This document shows, in pieces, positions 1 to 9,114 of a DNA stretch of 64,000 bases. Every line of letters begins with the position of its first letter. Position 1 is the stretch's first letter. A model generated the notes under the pieces. That model was not told the DNA's origin, searched no databases, and was given only the letters and a program-made list of their open reading frames with translations. This DNA comes from Dermacoccus nishinomiyaensis (GTDB taxonomy: Bacteria; Actinomycetota; Actinomycetes; Actinomycetales; Dermatophilaceae), in NCBI RefSeq assembly GCF_900447535.1, contig NZ_UFXX01000001.1, forward strand, positions 1,178,001 to 1,242,000, given 5' to 3'. Both the position numbers and the translations under genes were made by a program.

Positions 1-285
1 GACGAGGTCGCGACGCAGCTGCCCGGCGGCACGATCGACCATGCCCGCCCACAGGAAGCGCCCCGCGGTGTCGACGAGCGCCCCACCGAGGACGGTGACG
101 GCCAGCAGCGTCACGAGGCGAGCGCTCGTGTGCTCGGCCAGCCGGCCCGCGATGACGGACGCCGCCGTCGTCGCCAACGCTGTGACGGCCGCGAGGATGA
201 CGGCGGCCCACGTACTGGGGACGGCGATGCGTCGCCATCCGATCTGGCGGGATGGCGAGGCGTGCGGCGCGGGTGGTGTCGTCAT
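1..285 (-). CDS. ABC exporter membrane protein, N-terminal fragment
   Basis: An ATG-initiated frame of 95 codons runs off the left edge without a stop. An in-frame TGA lies three codons upstream of the ATG, so the start is well constrained. The peptide has a polar, Pro-rich N-terminus, a hydrophobic segment (about residues 25-46, with STWAAVILAAVTALATTAAS) and a second one (about 58-75), followed by AAGQLRRDLV. This arrangement resembles the first two transmembrane helices and coupling region of ABC exporters (permease fused to ATPase). The ATPase part would lie outside the window, so substrate and family cannot be settled. No strong ribosome binding site is visible. Confidence 0.55.
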   Translation of the reverse strand, partial: MTTPPAPHASPSRQIGWRRIAVPSTWAAVILAAVTALATTAASVIAGRLAEHTSARLVTLLAVTVLGGALVDTAGRFLWAGMVDRAAGQLRRDLV

Positions 286-404
286 GGCACGTCACAGGCT
301 ACGGGTGAACACCGACAACCGCACTCGAATATCGCGCGCGTCATCGGCGGCACCGGCCTCGGCAGGGTTCCTCTGGCGCGACGCCAGGTCTGCCGGCATG
401 CGAA

Positions 405-435
405 AGCGGGCCGCACCGTGATGGTGCGACCCGCT
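405..435 (-). terminator. Hairpin downstream of rplL
   Basis: Two 13-base arms (AGCGGGCCGCACC and its near-perfect complement, one mismatch) enclose a 5-base loop about 50 bases after the rplL stop. In the minus direction a short TTTC follows. It probably ends the rplJ-rplL transcript. Confidence 0.6.
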
Positions 436-483
436 TCGACGCGATGTCTCGCGATCAGTGCCCAGGCAGTGCCCGGGCAGAGA

Positions 484-870
484 TCACTTGACCTCGACGG
501 TGGCGCCGGCGCCTTCGAGGGCTTCCTTGGCCTTGTCGGCAGCGTCCTTGGCGACACCTTCGAGAACCGGCTTCGGGGCGCCGTCGACGAGGTCCTTGGC
601 CTCCTTGAGACCGAGGGACGTGAGGGCGCGCACCTCCTTGATGACCTGGATCTTCTTGTCACCGGCCGAGGCCAGGATGACGTCGAACTCGGACTTCTCC
701 TCGGCAGCGCCGGCGTCGCCGCCGCCTGCAGCCGGAGCAGCCGCGGCAGCAACCGGAGCAGCAGCGGTGACGTTGAAGGTGTCTTCGAAGAGCGTCACGA
801 ACTCGGAGAGCTCGATGAGCGTCATTTCCTTGAAAGCCTCGAGGAGCTCGTCGTTGGAGAGCTTCGCCAT
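484..870 (-). CDS. rplL: 50S ribosomal protein L7/L12
   Basis: This is the 128-residue acidic stalk protein of the large ribosomal subunit, which recruits translation GTPases. The N-terminal dimerisation domain begins [20 protein letters not shown], followed by an Ala/Gly-rich hinge (about residues 35-55) and the C-terminal factor-binding domain with [21 protein letters not shown] and [14 protein letters not shown]. Length is normal for the family. An AAAGGA ribosome binding site precedes the ATG. It lies about 100 bases after rplJ on the same strand, the usual rplJL operon, and should be made in excess of L10 because four to six copies bind each ribosome. Confidence 0.97.
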   Translation of the reverse strand: MAKLSNDELLEAFKEMTLIELSEFVTLFEDTFNVTAAAPVAAAAAPAAGGGDAGAAEEKSEFDVILASAGDKKIQVIKEVRALTSLGLKEAKDLVDGAPKPVLEGVAKDAADKAKEALEGAGATVEVK

Positions 871-975
871 GATGGGCGTCCTTTCTGTTCTGTCGGACCC
901 GGACCGATGTGGTCGTGGGATCCGTGCCGTGAGTGGCGTTGTGGTGGGTTTGCGCTGATGCCGGTCAGGACCGGA

Positions 976-1566
976 TCAGGCCTCGTCGCCACCCTCGGCG
1001 ACGTCTGCGGTGGCCGCTTCGGCAGCCGGGGCTGCGTCGGTGGCCGGTCCCTCGGTCTCGACCTTGGCACGCAGGGCGTCGACGGTGCGAGCAGCCTGCG
1101 ACAGCGGGGCCGCGAAGAGGTAGACAGCCTGGCTGAGCGAGGCCTGGAGGCCCCCGGCCAGCTTGGCGAGCAGGGTCTCGCGGGACTCGAGGTCCGCGAG
1201 CTTGTTGATCTCCTCGGCCGACATGGCCTTGCCGTCAAGGACGCCGCCCTTGATGACGAGGAGAGGGTTGGCCTTGGCGAAGTCACGCAGCTTCTTCGCC
1301 GTCTCCACCGGGTCACCGGTGACGAAGGCGATAGCGGACGGGCCCTGGAGCTGGCCGTCGAAAGCCGTCACGCCGGCTTCGGCAGCCGCACGGGCGGTCA
1401 GCGTGTTCTTCACCACGGCGTAGGTGGCGTGCTCACGAATGGAGTTACGCAGATCGGTGATCTGCGCCACGGTGAGACCGCGGTACTCCGTCAGCACGGC
1501 AGCATCCGAGTTGCGGAAGTTGTCCGCAAGCTCGGCAATGGCTGCATCCTTAGCGGCGGTAGCCAT
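976..1566 (-). CDS. rplJ: 50S ribosomal protein L10
   Basis: L10 anchors L7/L12 dimers to the ribosome. The 196-residue product starts [20 protein letters not shown] and contains the typical [18 protein letters not shown] and [19 protein letters not shown] segments. The C-terminus has an acidic Ala/Glu-rich tail, common in actinobacteria. The ATG has a strong GAAGGAGG site upstream. The gene is preceded by a leader of about 200 bases with a terminator-like hairpin, and followed by rplL, so synthesis of both proteins is probably feedback controlled by L10 or L10-L12 binding to the leader; that regulation is known for the family and inferred here. Confidence 0.97.
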   Translation of the reverse strand: MATAAKDAAIAELADNFRNSDAAVLTEYRGLTVAQITDLRNSIREHATYAVVKNTLTARAAAEAGVTAFDGQLQGPSAIAFVTGDPVETAKKLRDFAKANPLLVIKGGVLDGKAMSAEEINKLADLESRETLLAKLAGGLQASLSQAVYLFAAPLSQAARTVDALRAKVETEGPATDAAPAAEAATADVAEGGDEA

Positions 1567-1614
1567 GCGCGCCTCCTTCGGTGGTGAGTGCCAGTCGCTC
1601 GGGCGACACGAAAA

Positions 1615-1644
1615 AGAGCCTCGGCGCAGGCGCGCTGAGGCTCT
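1615..1644 (-). promoter_or_regulatory. rplJ leader, attenuator-like hairpin
   Basis: In the minus direction, perfect arms AGAGCCTC and GAGGCTCT close a GC-rich loop and are followed directly by TTTTTC, the form of an intrinsic terminator. It sits about 50 bases before the rplJ start codon and within a leader of about 200 bases. Such structure in front of rplJ fits an L10 leader that attenuates transcription. I did not fold the whole leader. Confidence 0.6.
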
Positions 1645-1772
1645 GAAAACATGCTGACGAACAACACGATCATCGACTGAAGCTCACCTGCGCCGGACGC
1701 TCACTGCCGTGAGGCCTTCGGTCACATCCACCCAGAGGCAGAGTGCAACAACCGGCGGTCATTGGTCCTCCC

Positions 1773-1802
1773 AATGTACCGGGCGGGCGGCGGGCGGCCA
1801 AA
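1773..1802 (-). promoter_or_regulatory. Candidate promoter of rplJ-rplL
   Basis: Reading the minus strand, TTTGGC and TACATT are separated by 18 bases, a plausible sigma-70-type -35/-10 pair. The predicted start lies near 1765, giving a leader of about 200 bases that contains the attenuator-like hairpin. It is divergent from the lipoprotein gene on the other strand. Confidence 0.45.
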
Positions 1803-1962
1803 TCGGTGCGATCGACGCCGGTGGGCACTGGTGCACAGGCCGCAGAAACCTGACGAAAAACTTACCGTCGCGATCGGGTGCGACACGCGCCGGGCTGGTG
1901 AGACTCGAGGAGTGGCCGGTGACGCACCGGGCGCTGCCTCACCGCCTACCGAAGGACCAAGC

Positions 1963-2730
1963 ATGCCCGACGCACCCACCCCCGCAGCTGCTCTACCCGA
2001 CGATGGCGCGACCGCACGTCGTGGACTTGCCGGGCGCCATCTCGCGCCACGTGGGGTCGCCGCGATCGCCCTGGCCGCGGCCGTGACGACGGCGGTGAGT
2101 GGGTGCGGCGACGACTCGACGGCCGATGCCTCGACGAGCACCATCGCCCCCTCCGACATGAGCCGCATCGCGGCCGGCAACACGCCGCGTTCCAGTTCGA
2201 CTGACCCTTCTACGTCGTTGCGCAGCGCCGCCTCGTCGGCGCCCGCGACCTCGCGGAGTGCTTCGGTCGCGTCGAGCGCATCCGGGACGACATCCAAGGC
2301 CGGCGCCGCCGCAGTCGTCATCCCCGACGCCGCCAAGGCCCACACCAAAGACGGCGCCAAGGCCTTCGTGAAGTTCTACTGGGAAACCCTCGACCAACTG
2401 GACGCGGCACCCAAGGAAAACGTCCTGGCCAACCTGTACGCGCCGACTTGCACTGGCTGCGACCAGCAGGCTCTTGGGGTGGCAGAAAACGCTCGCACCG
2501 GAGTACACATCGAGGGATCCCGCACCACCCTCACCAAGCTCCAGGAAGCACCCACCTCATCACTGGACGAGCCCGTCTTTACCTTCGATCAAGCAGAGAC
2601 ACCAGCGACCCGGGTCGAGAGCGGAGGCAAGCGCACCGAGCTGAGCGCCATCAAGCTTAGGGGCGCCGTTCGACTCATGTGGGACGGCCAGCACTGGCGA
2701 GTGGGGATGTACGGTGCAGATCGCGCTTAA
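1963..2730 (+). CDS. Secreted lipoprotein, DUF6318-like
   Basis: The 255-residue product has an Arg-containing N-terminus, a hydrophobic stretch and the lipobox VSGC, so it should be lipidated at Cys and anchored on the outer face of the membrane. A Ser/Thr/Ala-rich linker (about residues 50-115) leads to a folded domain with FVKFYWETLDQL and the paired cysteines CTGC, then DGQHWRVGMY near the end. These features resemble DUF6318 lipoproteins of actinobacteria; the family call is from memory. The ATG is chosen because GAAGGA lies 7 bases upstream; the frame is open further but lacks such a site. Its stop overlaps the next gene by 17 bases, so the two are probably co-expressed. Confidence 0.75.
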   Translation: MPDAPTPAAALPDDGATARRGLAGRHLAPRGVAAIALAAAVTTAVSGCGDDSTADASTSTIAPSDMSRIAAGNTPRSSSTDPSTSLRSAASSAPATSRSASVASSASGTTSKAGAAAVVIPDAAKAHTKDGAKAFVKFYWETLDQLDAAPKENVLANLYAPTCTGCDQQALGVAENARTGVHIEGSRTTLTKLQEAPTSSLDEPVFTFDQAETPATRVESGGKRTELSAIKLRGAVRLMWDGQHWRVGMYGADRA

Positions 2731-3664
2731 GACATCAGCGCCGCTGCTCATGGCCACAGCCGTCCTTGCCTCTGCCCCAGCCGCGGCATCGGGAAATCCC
2801 TGCGAGGGGACAAACCGGCAAGCGTGCCTCGGCGGCGACACAGTCTCCGTCGTGGTGGTGGCGGGTAAGAAGGAAGGCCGCGGCCAACTGCCAGACGGGC
2901 CACAACGTCCCCAGAACGCGCGCCCGGGAACAGGCACCCTGCCCCACATAAGCACTGGCTCAGCCGCCCCACATCCAGGAGCCCCGGAAGGCACCGGAAC
3001 CGGCCGAGCCGCCACCACGGGAACAACGACCGCAACCGTCGATGCGACTGTGAACACCCGTTTAGCAGACATTCCGTGCGCGACAGGGGAAGGACAGACC
3101 CCGAAGCTATCGTGCGTCAACTACACCACCGCGCCACCTGCACCCACGATGACCACCCCCGCATCAGAAACCGCCACAGCGCCAGCAGCTCCGGCCGCGC
3201 CCACCTACACCGCCGAACAAGCAGCCACCCAGGCCTGGACGACTCAGACCTTCACGAAGGCCACCGTCGCCATCCAACCCGCCGGCAACACCACGCTCAC
3301 GGGCCTGCCCACCTACTTCCAGGCGACCTACGGCCCCGACGGTCTCGCCCCCGGTGAGACGACCACAGTCACCCTGCTCGGACACACCATCACCCTGCGC
3401 CCCACCGACGTCACCTACACCTACCACTACGGCGACACCGCCACCCACGGCCCCACCACCGACGCGGGCGGGCCCTACCCCACCGGCACCGTCACTCACA
3501 CCTACCCCACCAAGGGCACCGTCACCACCCGCATCGACACCACCCTCAGCGGCCAGTACCAGGAGAACAACGGCCCCTGGCGCACCATCCCCGGCGCCAC
3601 GACGATCACGGGACAGCCTCAACGGCTCACCATCGCCACCCTCCAATCACGCCTCCACCACTGA
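2714..3664 (+). CDS. Secreted PKD-like domain protein
   Basis: A GTG start, overlapping the end of the lipoprotein gene, gives 316 residues. The first about 26 form a signal peptide ending ASAPAAASG. A long Thr/Pro/Ala-rich region follows. The C-terminal about 110 residues contain LPTYFQATYGPDG, TLLGHTITLRP, YTYHYGD, GGPYPTGTVTHTYPTKG and NNGPWRTIPG, which I recognise as a PKD-like beta-sandwich found in many secreted actinobacterial proteins. It is likely exported to the cell surface. It has no catalytic motif that I can see. The preceding lipoprotein may be its partner, judging only from the overlap. Confidence 0.7.
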   Translation: MQIALKTSAPLLMATAVLASAPAAASGNPCEGTNRQACLGGDTVSVVVVAGKKEGRGQLPDGPQRPQNARPGTGTLPHISTGSAAPHPGAPEGTGTGRAATTGTTTATVDATVNTRLADIPCATGEGQTPKLSCVNYTTAPPAPTMTTPASETATAPAAPAAPTYTAEQAATQAWTTQTFTKATVAIQPAGNTTLTGLPTYFQATYGPDGLAPGETTTVTLLGHTITLRPTDVTYTYHYGDTATHGPTTDAGGPYPTGTVTHTYPTKGTVTTRIDTTLSGQYQENNGPWRTIPGATTITGQPQRLTIATLQSRLHH

Positions 3665-3887
3665 CCACCGCACCCAGAGAACACACCCGCCGCCCGACCG
3701 CTCGCACCCACCCGCCAGCTGCACCACGAATGCGCGACTGCGCGCACGTTCCCCGTGTGGGTGCACAAGTCCCCAGCAGAGTCGCTGCACCAACTGTTCA
3801 CCCACTGGCCACGATGACGCACCCTGCGCGCCGCGGCCCGCCGCCTACTGTCAGCTCGTCCTGTTGCTGAACCAACGAAAGCCCCTC

Positions 3888-6290
3888 ATGCCACTGCTTC
3901 CCCAGCGCCCCACCGCCATCGTCACCGTCGCCGCAGCCGTCGCGGGGCTGACGTCGTTCTCGCTGTCCACCGCAGGTTCGGCGCAGGCTGCGTCGACCAC
4001 CGTCACGATCAGCGAGGTGTTCGGCGGAGGCGGCAACAGCGGCGCACCGCTGCGCAGCGACTTCGTCGAGCTCTACAACACCTCGAGCGCGCCCGTCGAC
4101 CTCACCGGCTGGAGCGTCCAGTACTGGTCCGCGTCGGGCACGAGCGCCCAGAAGACTCCGCTCAGCGGCCAGGTCGCACCGGGACACCACTTCCTCGTCA
4201 AGGAAGCCGACGGCGCGAACGCGTCCGCGCCCGCCCTGGAGAATCCTGACGTGACGGGCACGATCGCGATGTCGGGCACCGCGGGCCGCGTCGCCGTCGT
4301 CGACCCGAACGGCGCCACCGTCGACCTCGTCGGCTGGGGCGGGGCGAGCGTCGCGGAGGGTTCCCCTGCCCCCGCGACGACGAACTCGACGTCCGTCTTC
4401 CGCAAGAGCGAGTGCACCGACACCGACGACAACGCTGTCGACTTCACCGTCGGCACCCCGACGCCGACGTCGTCGGCGGCCGGCGCGACGGCCTGCACCC
4501 CGCAGGCGCCGCACGAGCCGTCGACGGTGACGATCCAGCAGATCCAGGGTTCCTCGCACCTCTCGCCGCTCAGGGACGAGCGCGTCAGCAAGGTCAGCGG
4601 TGTCGTCACCGCCATCAATGCCACCGGGTTCTGGATGCAGGCCCCGAGCGACGACGACGACGCGACGAGCGACGCCGTCTTCGTCTACACCAAGACCGCG
4701 CCCACCGCCGTCGTCGGTGACGCCGTCAGCGTCGACGCCACCGTCTCCGAATTCCGACCGGGCGGCGCCTCGGGCAACGACAACCTGACGACGACGCAGC
4801 TGACGAGCCCCGTCGTCACCGTCACCGCGTCCGGGCAAGCGCTGCCGGCGCCTGCCGTCCTCGGCAAGGACCGCATCGCCCCACAGCAGAACGTCGAGTC
4901 GGGCGACCCGAAGAACGTCGAATCGGCAGCGGCCACCTTCGACCCGACGAAGAACGCGATCGACTTCGACGAGTCGCTCGAAGGCATGCGCGTCGCCCTC
5001 GACGATGCGCGCGCCGTCGGCCCGACCAACCCCAAGTACCGCGAGACCCCGGTCGTGCCCGGCCAGAACGTCGACGCGCTGACCACGCCGCGCGGTGGCG
5101 TGCTCTACTCCGGCTACGACCACCCGAACGCGATGCGCGTCATCCTCGACGACCAGGCCAAGCCCGCCAACCCGCTGCCCGTCAGCACCGTAGGTGACGT
5201 CTACACCGGCCGCACCACCGGCATCATGGACTACTCCTTCGCCATGCCGCACGTGCACGTCACCGACGTCGCGGGGCACCGCAGCGCCGGCCTGAAGCGC
5301 GAGACGACGAAGGCCCAGGGCCTGTTCGAGATGGCCGTCGCGACATTCAACGTCGAGAACCTCGCACCCAGCGACCCCCAGACGAAGTACGACCGCCTCG
5401 CCGGCCAGATCACGGGCAACCTGCACTCCCCCGATGTCCTCGCGCTCGAAGAGATCCAGGACAACAACGGCGCCCAGAACGACGGCACCGTCGACTCGTC
5501 CACGACCGTCAAGAAGCTCGTCGACACCATCAAGGCCGCCGGCGGCCCGACGTACCAGGCGCGCTGGGTCGACCCCGAGAACGGCAAGGACGGAGGCCAG
5601 CCCGGAGGCAACATCCGCCAGGTGTTCCTCTACCGCACCGACCGCGGCACGTCGTTCGTCGACAAGGGAACCCCCGGCGCGACGACGGCCACCGGCGTCA
5701 CCGGGCGTGGCCTGTTCACCGACCTCACCGTCTCGCCCGGCCGCATCGACCCGACGAACACCGCCTTCACCGACTCGCGCAAGCCGCTCGTCGGCGAGTT
5801 CAAGTTCCGCGGGACGAAGGTGTACGTCATCGCCAACCACTTCAACAGCAAGGGCGGCGACGACCCGCTCTTCGGCCGCTGGCAGCAGCCCGTGCGCTCG
5901 TCCGAGACGCAGCGCCACGCGCAGGCCACCGTCGTGCGCGGATTCATCGACAAGCTGCTCGCCGCCGACCCCAACGCTCGCATCGTGACGCTCGGTGACC
6001 TCAACGACTTCGAGTTCAGCCGGACCACCGACATCCTCGTCGGAAACCGCAAGACAGCGATGACGGACCTGCCGCGCACCCTGCCCGCCAACGAGCGGTA
6101 CTCGTACGTGTACGAGGGCAACAGCCAGATCCTCGACCACATCCTGCTCAGCCCCAAGCTCGCCCAGCCCTGGCTCGGCCTCGCGAAGCCGCCGTTCAAC
6201 TACGACATCGTCCACACCAACAGCGAGTTCCCCGACCAGGACTCCGACCACGACCCGCAGATCGTCCGCATGACCGTCACCCCGTTCTGA
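3888..6290 (+). CDS. Secreted nuclease with lamin-tail and EEP domains
   Basis: The ATG beginning MPLLPQRPTAIVTVAAAVAG gives 800 residues with a signal peptide (about 1-35). A lamin-tail domain follows (about 38-150: ISEVFGGGGN, DFVELYN, DLTGWSVQYWS). The middle part (about 205-450) resembles the OB-fold region of extracellular nucleases. The C-terminal endonuclease/exonuclease/phosphatase domain (about 480-800) has ATFNVENL, LALEEIQDNNG, VIANHFNSKGGDD, TLGDLNDFEFS and SDHDPQIV, covering the metal and catalytic residues. It should degrade extracellular DNA or RNA, perhaps for phosphate. The frame is open for another 178 codons upstream, but those are Pro/Arg-rich and overlap the previous gene, so the signal-peptide start is preferred. 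A 223-base gap without clear features precedes it. Confidence 0.88.
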   Translation: MPLLPQRPTAIVTVAAAVAGLTSFSLSTAGSAQAASTTVTISEVFGGGGNSGAPLRSDFVELYNTSSAPVDLTGWSVQYWSASGTSAQKTPLSGQVAPGHHFLVKEADGANASAPALENPDVTGTIAMSGTAGRVAVVDPNGATVDLVGWGGASVAEGSPAPATTNSTSVFRKSECTDTDDNAVDFTVGTPTPTSSAAGATACTPQAPHEPSTVTIQQIQGSSHLSPLRDERVSKVSGVVTAINATGFWMQAPSDDDDATSDAVFVYTKTAPTAVVGDAVSVDATVSEFRPGGASGNDNLTTTQLTSPVVTVTASGQALPAPAVLGKDRIAPQQNVESGDPKNVESAAATFDPTKNAIDFDESLEGMRVALDDARAVGPTNPKYRETPVVPGQNVDALTTPRGGVLYSGYDHPNAMRVILDDQAKPANPLPVSTVGDVYTGRTTGIMDYSFAMPHVHVTDVAGHRSAGLKRETTKAQGLFEMAVATFNVENLAPSDPQTKYDRLAGQITGNLHSPDVLALEEIQDNNGAQNDGTVDSSTTVKKLVDTIKAAGGPTYQARWVDPENGKDGGQPGGNIRQVFLYRTDRGTSFVDKGTPGATTATGVTGRGLFTDLTVSPGRIDPTNTAFTDSRKPLVGEFKFRGTKVYVIANHFNSKGGDDPLFGRWQQPVRSSETQRHAQATVVRGFIDKLLAADPNARIVTLGDLNDFEFSRTTDILVGNRKTAMTDLPRTLPANERYSYVYEGNSQILDHILLSPKLAQPWLGLAKPPFNYDIVHTNSEFPDQDSDHDPQIVRMTVTPF

Positions 6291-6328
6291 GGTCATGCGG
6301 CCGGCCATGTGATCTGGACGGCACAACA

Positions 6329-6371
6329 GGCGAGGCCCGCACCCCGAACGAATCGGGATGCGGGCCTCGCC
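6329..6371. terminator. Bidirectional terminator
   Basis: Arms GGCGAGGCCCGCA and TGCGGGCCTCGCC, extended by CCCGA/TCGGG with one unpaired position, close a 5-7 base loop between the convergent nuclease gene and rplA. It can serve both strands. Confidence 0.8.
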
Positions 6372-6420
6372 CGTCGAGAAGCGTCGACCGCTCACGTAGA
6401 GCGATCGAGCGAGAAGCCGA

Positions 6421-7140
6421 TCAGGCCTGCTCGGCGCCGTCCTCCATGAGGTTGCGCGTGCGCGACTGGTCGATCAGGATGCCAGGGCCCATCGTCGTGG
6501 CCATCGTGGCCTTCGTGATGTAACGACCCTTCGACGCCGACGGCTTCAGCCGCAGGATCTCATCGAGCGCAGCCGCATAGTTTTCGACAAGAGCCTTTTC
6601 GTCGAACGAGGACTTGCCGATGATGAAGTGCAGGTTCGCGTGCTTGTCGACACGGAACTCGATCTTTCCGCCCTTGATGTCTCCGACGGCCTTCGCGACG
6701 TCCATCGTCACCGTTCCCGTCTTCGGGTTCGGCATGAGACCACGCGGACCGAGCACCTTACCCAGGCGACCGACCTTGCCCATGAGGTCGGGCGTCGCGA
6801 CGACGGCGTCGAAGTCCGTCCAGCCACCCTGAACCTTGGCGATCAGGTCATCCGAACCAACGAAGTCGGCGCCGGCAGCCTCGGCCGCCGCAGCCTTGTC
6901 ACCGTTGGCGAACACGAGGACGCGAGCCGTCTTACCCGTGCCGTTCGGCAGGTTCACCGTGCCACGAACCATCTGGTCCGCCTTGCGCGGGTCGACACCG
7001 AGGCGCATCGCAACCTCGACCGTCGAATCGAACTTCGTGCCGGCCGTCTCCTTCGCGAGGCGAACAGCCTCGAGCGGCGAGTACAGCTTGCCTTCTTCGA
7101 TCTTCTCTTCCGCCGCGCGGTACGTCTTGCTGCGCTTCAT
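6421..7140 (-). CDS. rplA: 50S ribosomal protein L1
   Basis: L1 forms the mobile stalk near the ribosomal E site and is a known autogenous repressor of its operon. The 239-residue product starts [20 protein letters not shown] and contains [40 protein letters not shown] and [19 protein letters not shown], all typical. A GAAGGAG site precedes the ATG; the longer open frame upstream is not needed. It is separated from rplK by 472 bases, much more than usual for this pair, so it may have its own promoter or processing site. Confidence 0.97.
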   Translation of the reverse strand: MKRSKTYRAAEEKIEEGKLYSPLEAVRLAKETAGTKFDSTVEVAMRLGVDPRKADQMVRGTVNLPNGTGKTARVLVFANGDKAAAAEAAGADFVGSDDLIAKVQGGWTDFDAVVATPDLMGKVGRLGKVLGPRGLMPNPKTGTVTMDVAKAVGDIKGGKIEFRVDKHANLHFIIGKSSFDEKALVENYAAALDEILRLKPSASKGRYITKATMATTMGPGILIDQSRTRNLMEDGAEQA

Positions 7141-7311
7141 CTCAAACTCCTTCAACAGGGAGATCGTGGTTCTACGAGCCAGCGCCGGCCCAACCACTTT
7201 CGGGCTCCGCGCCCCCGACACCAGGTCGATCCTGACGCCGCGATGCCACACAGGCAACCGGTTGATCTTACGTGACGTGCGGGGGTGGGGTGAAATCGGC
7301 GACGGAGCACG

Positions 7312-7343
7312 AAGCCCCTGACCCAGGTGAGGGCCAGGGGCTT
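7312..7343 (-). terminator. Hairpin between rplK and rplA
   Basis: Perfect 9-base arms (AAGCCCCTG / CAGGGGCTT) enclose a 14-base loop. In the minus direction no T tract follows, so it may be a processing or pausing structure instead of a true terminator. It lies between the tandem repeats and the rplA ribosome binding site. Confidence 0.45.
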
Positions 7344-7379
7344 GCGTCGAACCGGGAGAACCGTCAGACGATTTCTTCT

Positions 7380-7618
7380 CGACTGATCGACCCGCCGAAA
7401 CGTCACGGCGGCATGAACATCACCGACCGTACCGAAGGTGCACTCTCAGACACTTTTTCTCGACTGAACGCACCCCGGCCGGAACGTCACGGCAGTACGA
7501 ACATCACTGCCCGTACCGAGGATGCACTCTCAGACACTTTTCCTCGACTGAACGCACCCCGCCGGAACGTCACGGCAGTACGAACATCACTGCCCGTACC
7601 GGCGGTGCACTTTCAGTC
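7380..7618 (-). repeat. Three tandem hairpin repeats, about 81-84 bp
   Basis: Three copies begin at about 7380, 7461 and 7545, each starting CGACTGA and containing GAACATCAC about 40 bases in. Units two and three are nearly identical; unit one is more diverged. The last unit runs into the rplK stop codon. Each unit can form a hairpin around the GAACATC loop; the paired bases CAG/CTG of units two and three are CGG/CCG in unit one, a compensating change. There are no spacers between units, so this is not a CRISPR. The rest of the 472-base gap (7141-7379) holds one further hairpin and no credible gene. Confidence 0.8.
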
Positions 7619-8041
7619 GGTGGTAATCCCCATCGAACGCGCCGTACCCGCAATGATCCGCGACGCCATGTCGAGATCGTTCGCGTTGAGGTCCTGCATC
7701 TTCTGCTGCGCGATCTCACGAACCTGATCCGCCGACAGGTGCGCGACCTTCGTCTTGTGCGGCTCGCCGGAACCCTTCTGGACGCCCGCAGCCTTCTTGA
7801 TGAGCTCAGCAGCCGGCGGCGTCTTCGTGATGAACGTGAACGAACGGTCCTCGTAGACCGTGATCTCGACCGGGATGACGTTGCCGCGCTGGGACTCCGT
7901 CGCAGCGTTGTACGCCTTGACGAACTCCATGATGTTCACACCGTGCTGACCCAGCGCCGGACCGACCGGCGGAGCCGGCGTCGCCGCACCGGCCTGGATC
8001 TGCAGCTTGATGAAACCGGAAACCTTCTTCTTCGGAGGCAT
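7613..8041 (-). CDS. rplK: 50S ribosomal protein L11
   Basis: L11 binds the GTPase-associated region of 23S rRNA and is needed for the stringent response. The 142-residue protein reads [20 protein letters not shown], then [20 protein letters not shown], and ends in the RNA-binding domain with [20 protein letters not shown] and SMGITTD. Length is standard. It lies 126 bases after nusG on the same strand; an AAAGAGG-type site precedes its ATG. The usual immediate partner rplA is displaced by the tandem repeats. Confidence 0.97.
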   Translation of the reverse strand: MPPKKKVSGFIKLQIQAGAATPAPPVGPALGQHGVNIMEFVKAYNAATESQRGNVIPVEITVYEDRSFTFITKTPPAAELIKKAAGVQKGSGEPHKTKVAHLSADQVREIAQQKMQDLNANDLDMASRIIAGTARSMGITTD

Positions 8042-8167
8042 GAAGCCACCTCTTTCCTGTCATGGGCCGACGCCGTGGGCGATGACCCGGTTGCATCCTC
8101 ACCACCCGGACAGGCGATGAGAGGTTGATGACGACCGCCGCGACGAAACGCGCGGCAGGTCGAAGGA

Positions 8168-9001
8168 TCAGATCTTCGCGACCTGGTTGAAGCCCAGTTC
8201 GACCGGCGTCTCGCGACCGAAGATCGACACGAGCACCTTGATCTTCTGCGTGTCCGCGTTGATCTCGGAGATCGTCGCGGGCAACGTCTCGAACGGGCCT
8301 TCCATGACGGTGACGGACTCGCCGACGGTGAAGTCGACATCCGCGGACGCCGACGACGCGGAGCCACTCGACGCGGCCGCACCCTCAGCCGAAGCCTCCG
8401 GCTCCTCGAACGTCGGGTTCAGCATCGTGACGACCTCGTCGATCGACAACGGGTACGGCTGGTGCGCGTTGCCGACGAAGCCCGTGACACCCGGGGTGTG
8501 ACGCACTGCGCCCCACGACTCGTCCGTCAGATCCATGCGCACGAGCACGTAACCCGGGATGCGCACGCGCGTACCCGACTTCTTCTGCCCGTTCTTGATC
8601 TCGGTGTAGTCCTCCATCGGAACCTCGATCTGGAAGATGTAATCCTCCATGTTGAGGCTCGTGATGCGCTGCTCGAGGTTCGTCTTCACACGCTTCTCGT
8701 AGCCCGCGTAGGAGTGGATGACGTACCAGTCACCGAACTGCGACTTGAGCTCCGCGATGAACGCCTCGCGAGGGTCGACCGCGTCAGCCTGCTCGGCCGG
8801 GGCGACCTCGGCGTCGACGACGGCCTCCTGCTCCACCTCGCGCTCGGCGTCGTCGGCGTGGGCCTCGGCGGCGCTCGGCAGTTCGCCGACCTCGCCCTGC
8901 TCGGGCGCCAGGTCAGCGTCAGGCGTGCGCACAGCGCCCGCCGCGAATTCGGCCTCTTCCGCCGCAGCCGGCGAAAGCTGCTCGGGGTTCTGCTCGGTCA
9001 T
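8168..9001 (-). CDS. nusG: Transcription termination/antitermination factor NusG
   Basis: NusG binds RNA polymerase and couples it to Rho or the ribosome. This copy has 277 residues, longer than the E. coli protein, because of an acidic N-terminal extension (about 1-88) and an Ala/Ser-rich linker (about 198-222). The NGN domain (about 90-195) has [16 protein letters not shown] and [11 protein letters not shown] and ends near VTMLNP; the KOW domain (about 223-277) has [18 protein letters not shown] and [12 protein letters not shown]. Acidic extensions are common in actinobacterial NusG, while the linker length is notable. It follows secE on the same strand, as usual. Confidence 0.96.
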   Translation of the reverse strand: MTEQNPEQLSPAAAEEAEFAAGAVRTPDADLAPEQGEVGELPSAAEAHADDAEREVEQEAVVDAEVAPAEQADAVDPREAFIAELKSQFGDWYVIHSYAGYEKRVKTNLEQRITSLNMEDYIFQIEVPMEDYTEIKNGQKKSGTRVRIPGYVLVRMDLTDESWGAVRHTPGVTGFVGNAHQPYPLSIDEVVTMLNPTFEEPEASAEGAAASSGSASSASADVDFTVGESVTVMEGPFETLPATISEINADTQKIKVLVSIFGRETPVELGFNQVAKI

Positions 9002-9114
9002 CGACCTGCTTCCTTCACATGTGGGGACGTACGTCGCGTGCTCTCACACGAACGCCGCCCGCGCGGCCCCCGCGGGGGCGCTCAGGCGGCGAATCTTCGA
9101 GATGGGCCCGGGAC

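Noticed and set aside
3798-6395. Minus-strand open frame of 865 codons over the nuclease gene
   Set aside because: Arg/Val/Gly-rich shadow frame caused by high GC third positions; the plus strand encodes a complete nuclease.
7380-7618. Possible CRISPR array
   Set aside because: Units are contiguous with no unique spacers, are about 80 bases long and no cas gene is near.
7272-7727. Plus-strand open frame of 151 codons with repeated peptide units across the rplK-rplA gap
   Set aside because: It simply translates the tandem DNA repeats, changes character at unit three and runs antisense into rplK. No ribosome binding site.
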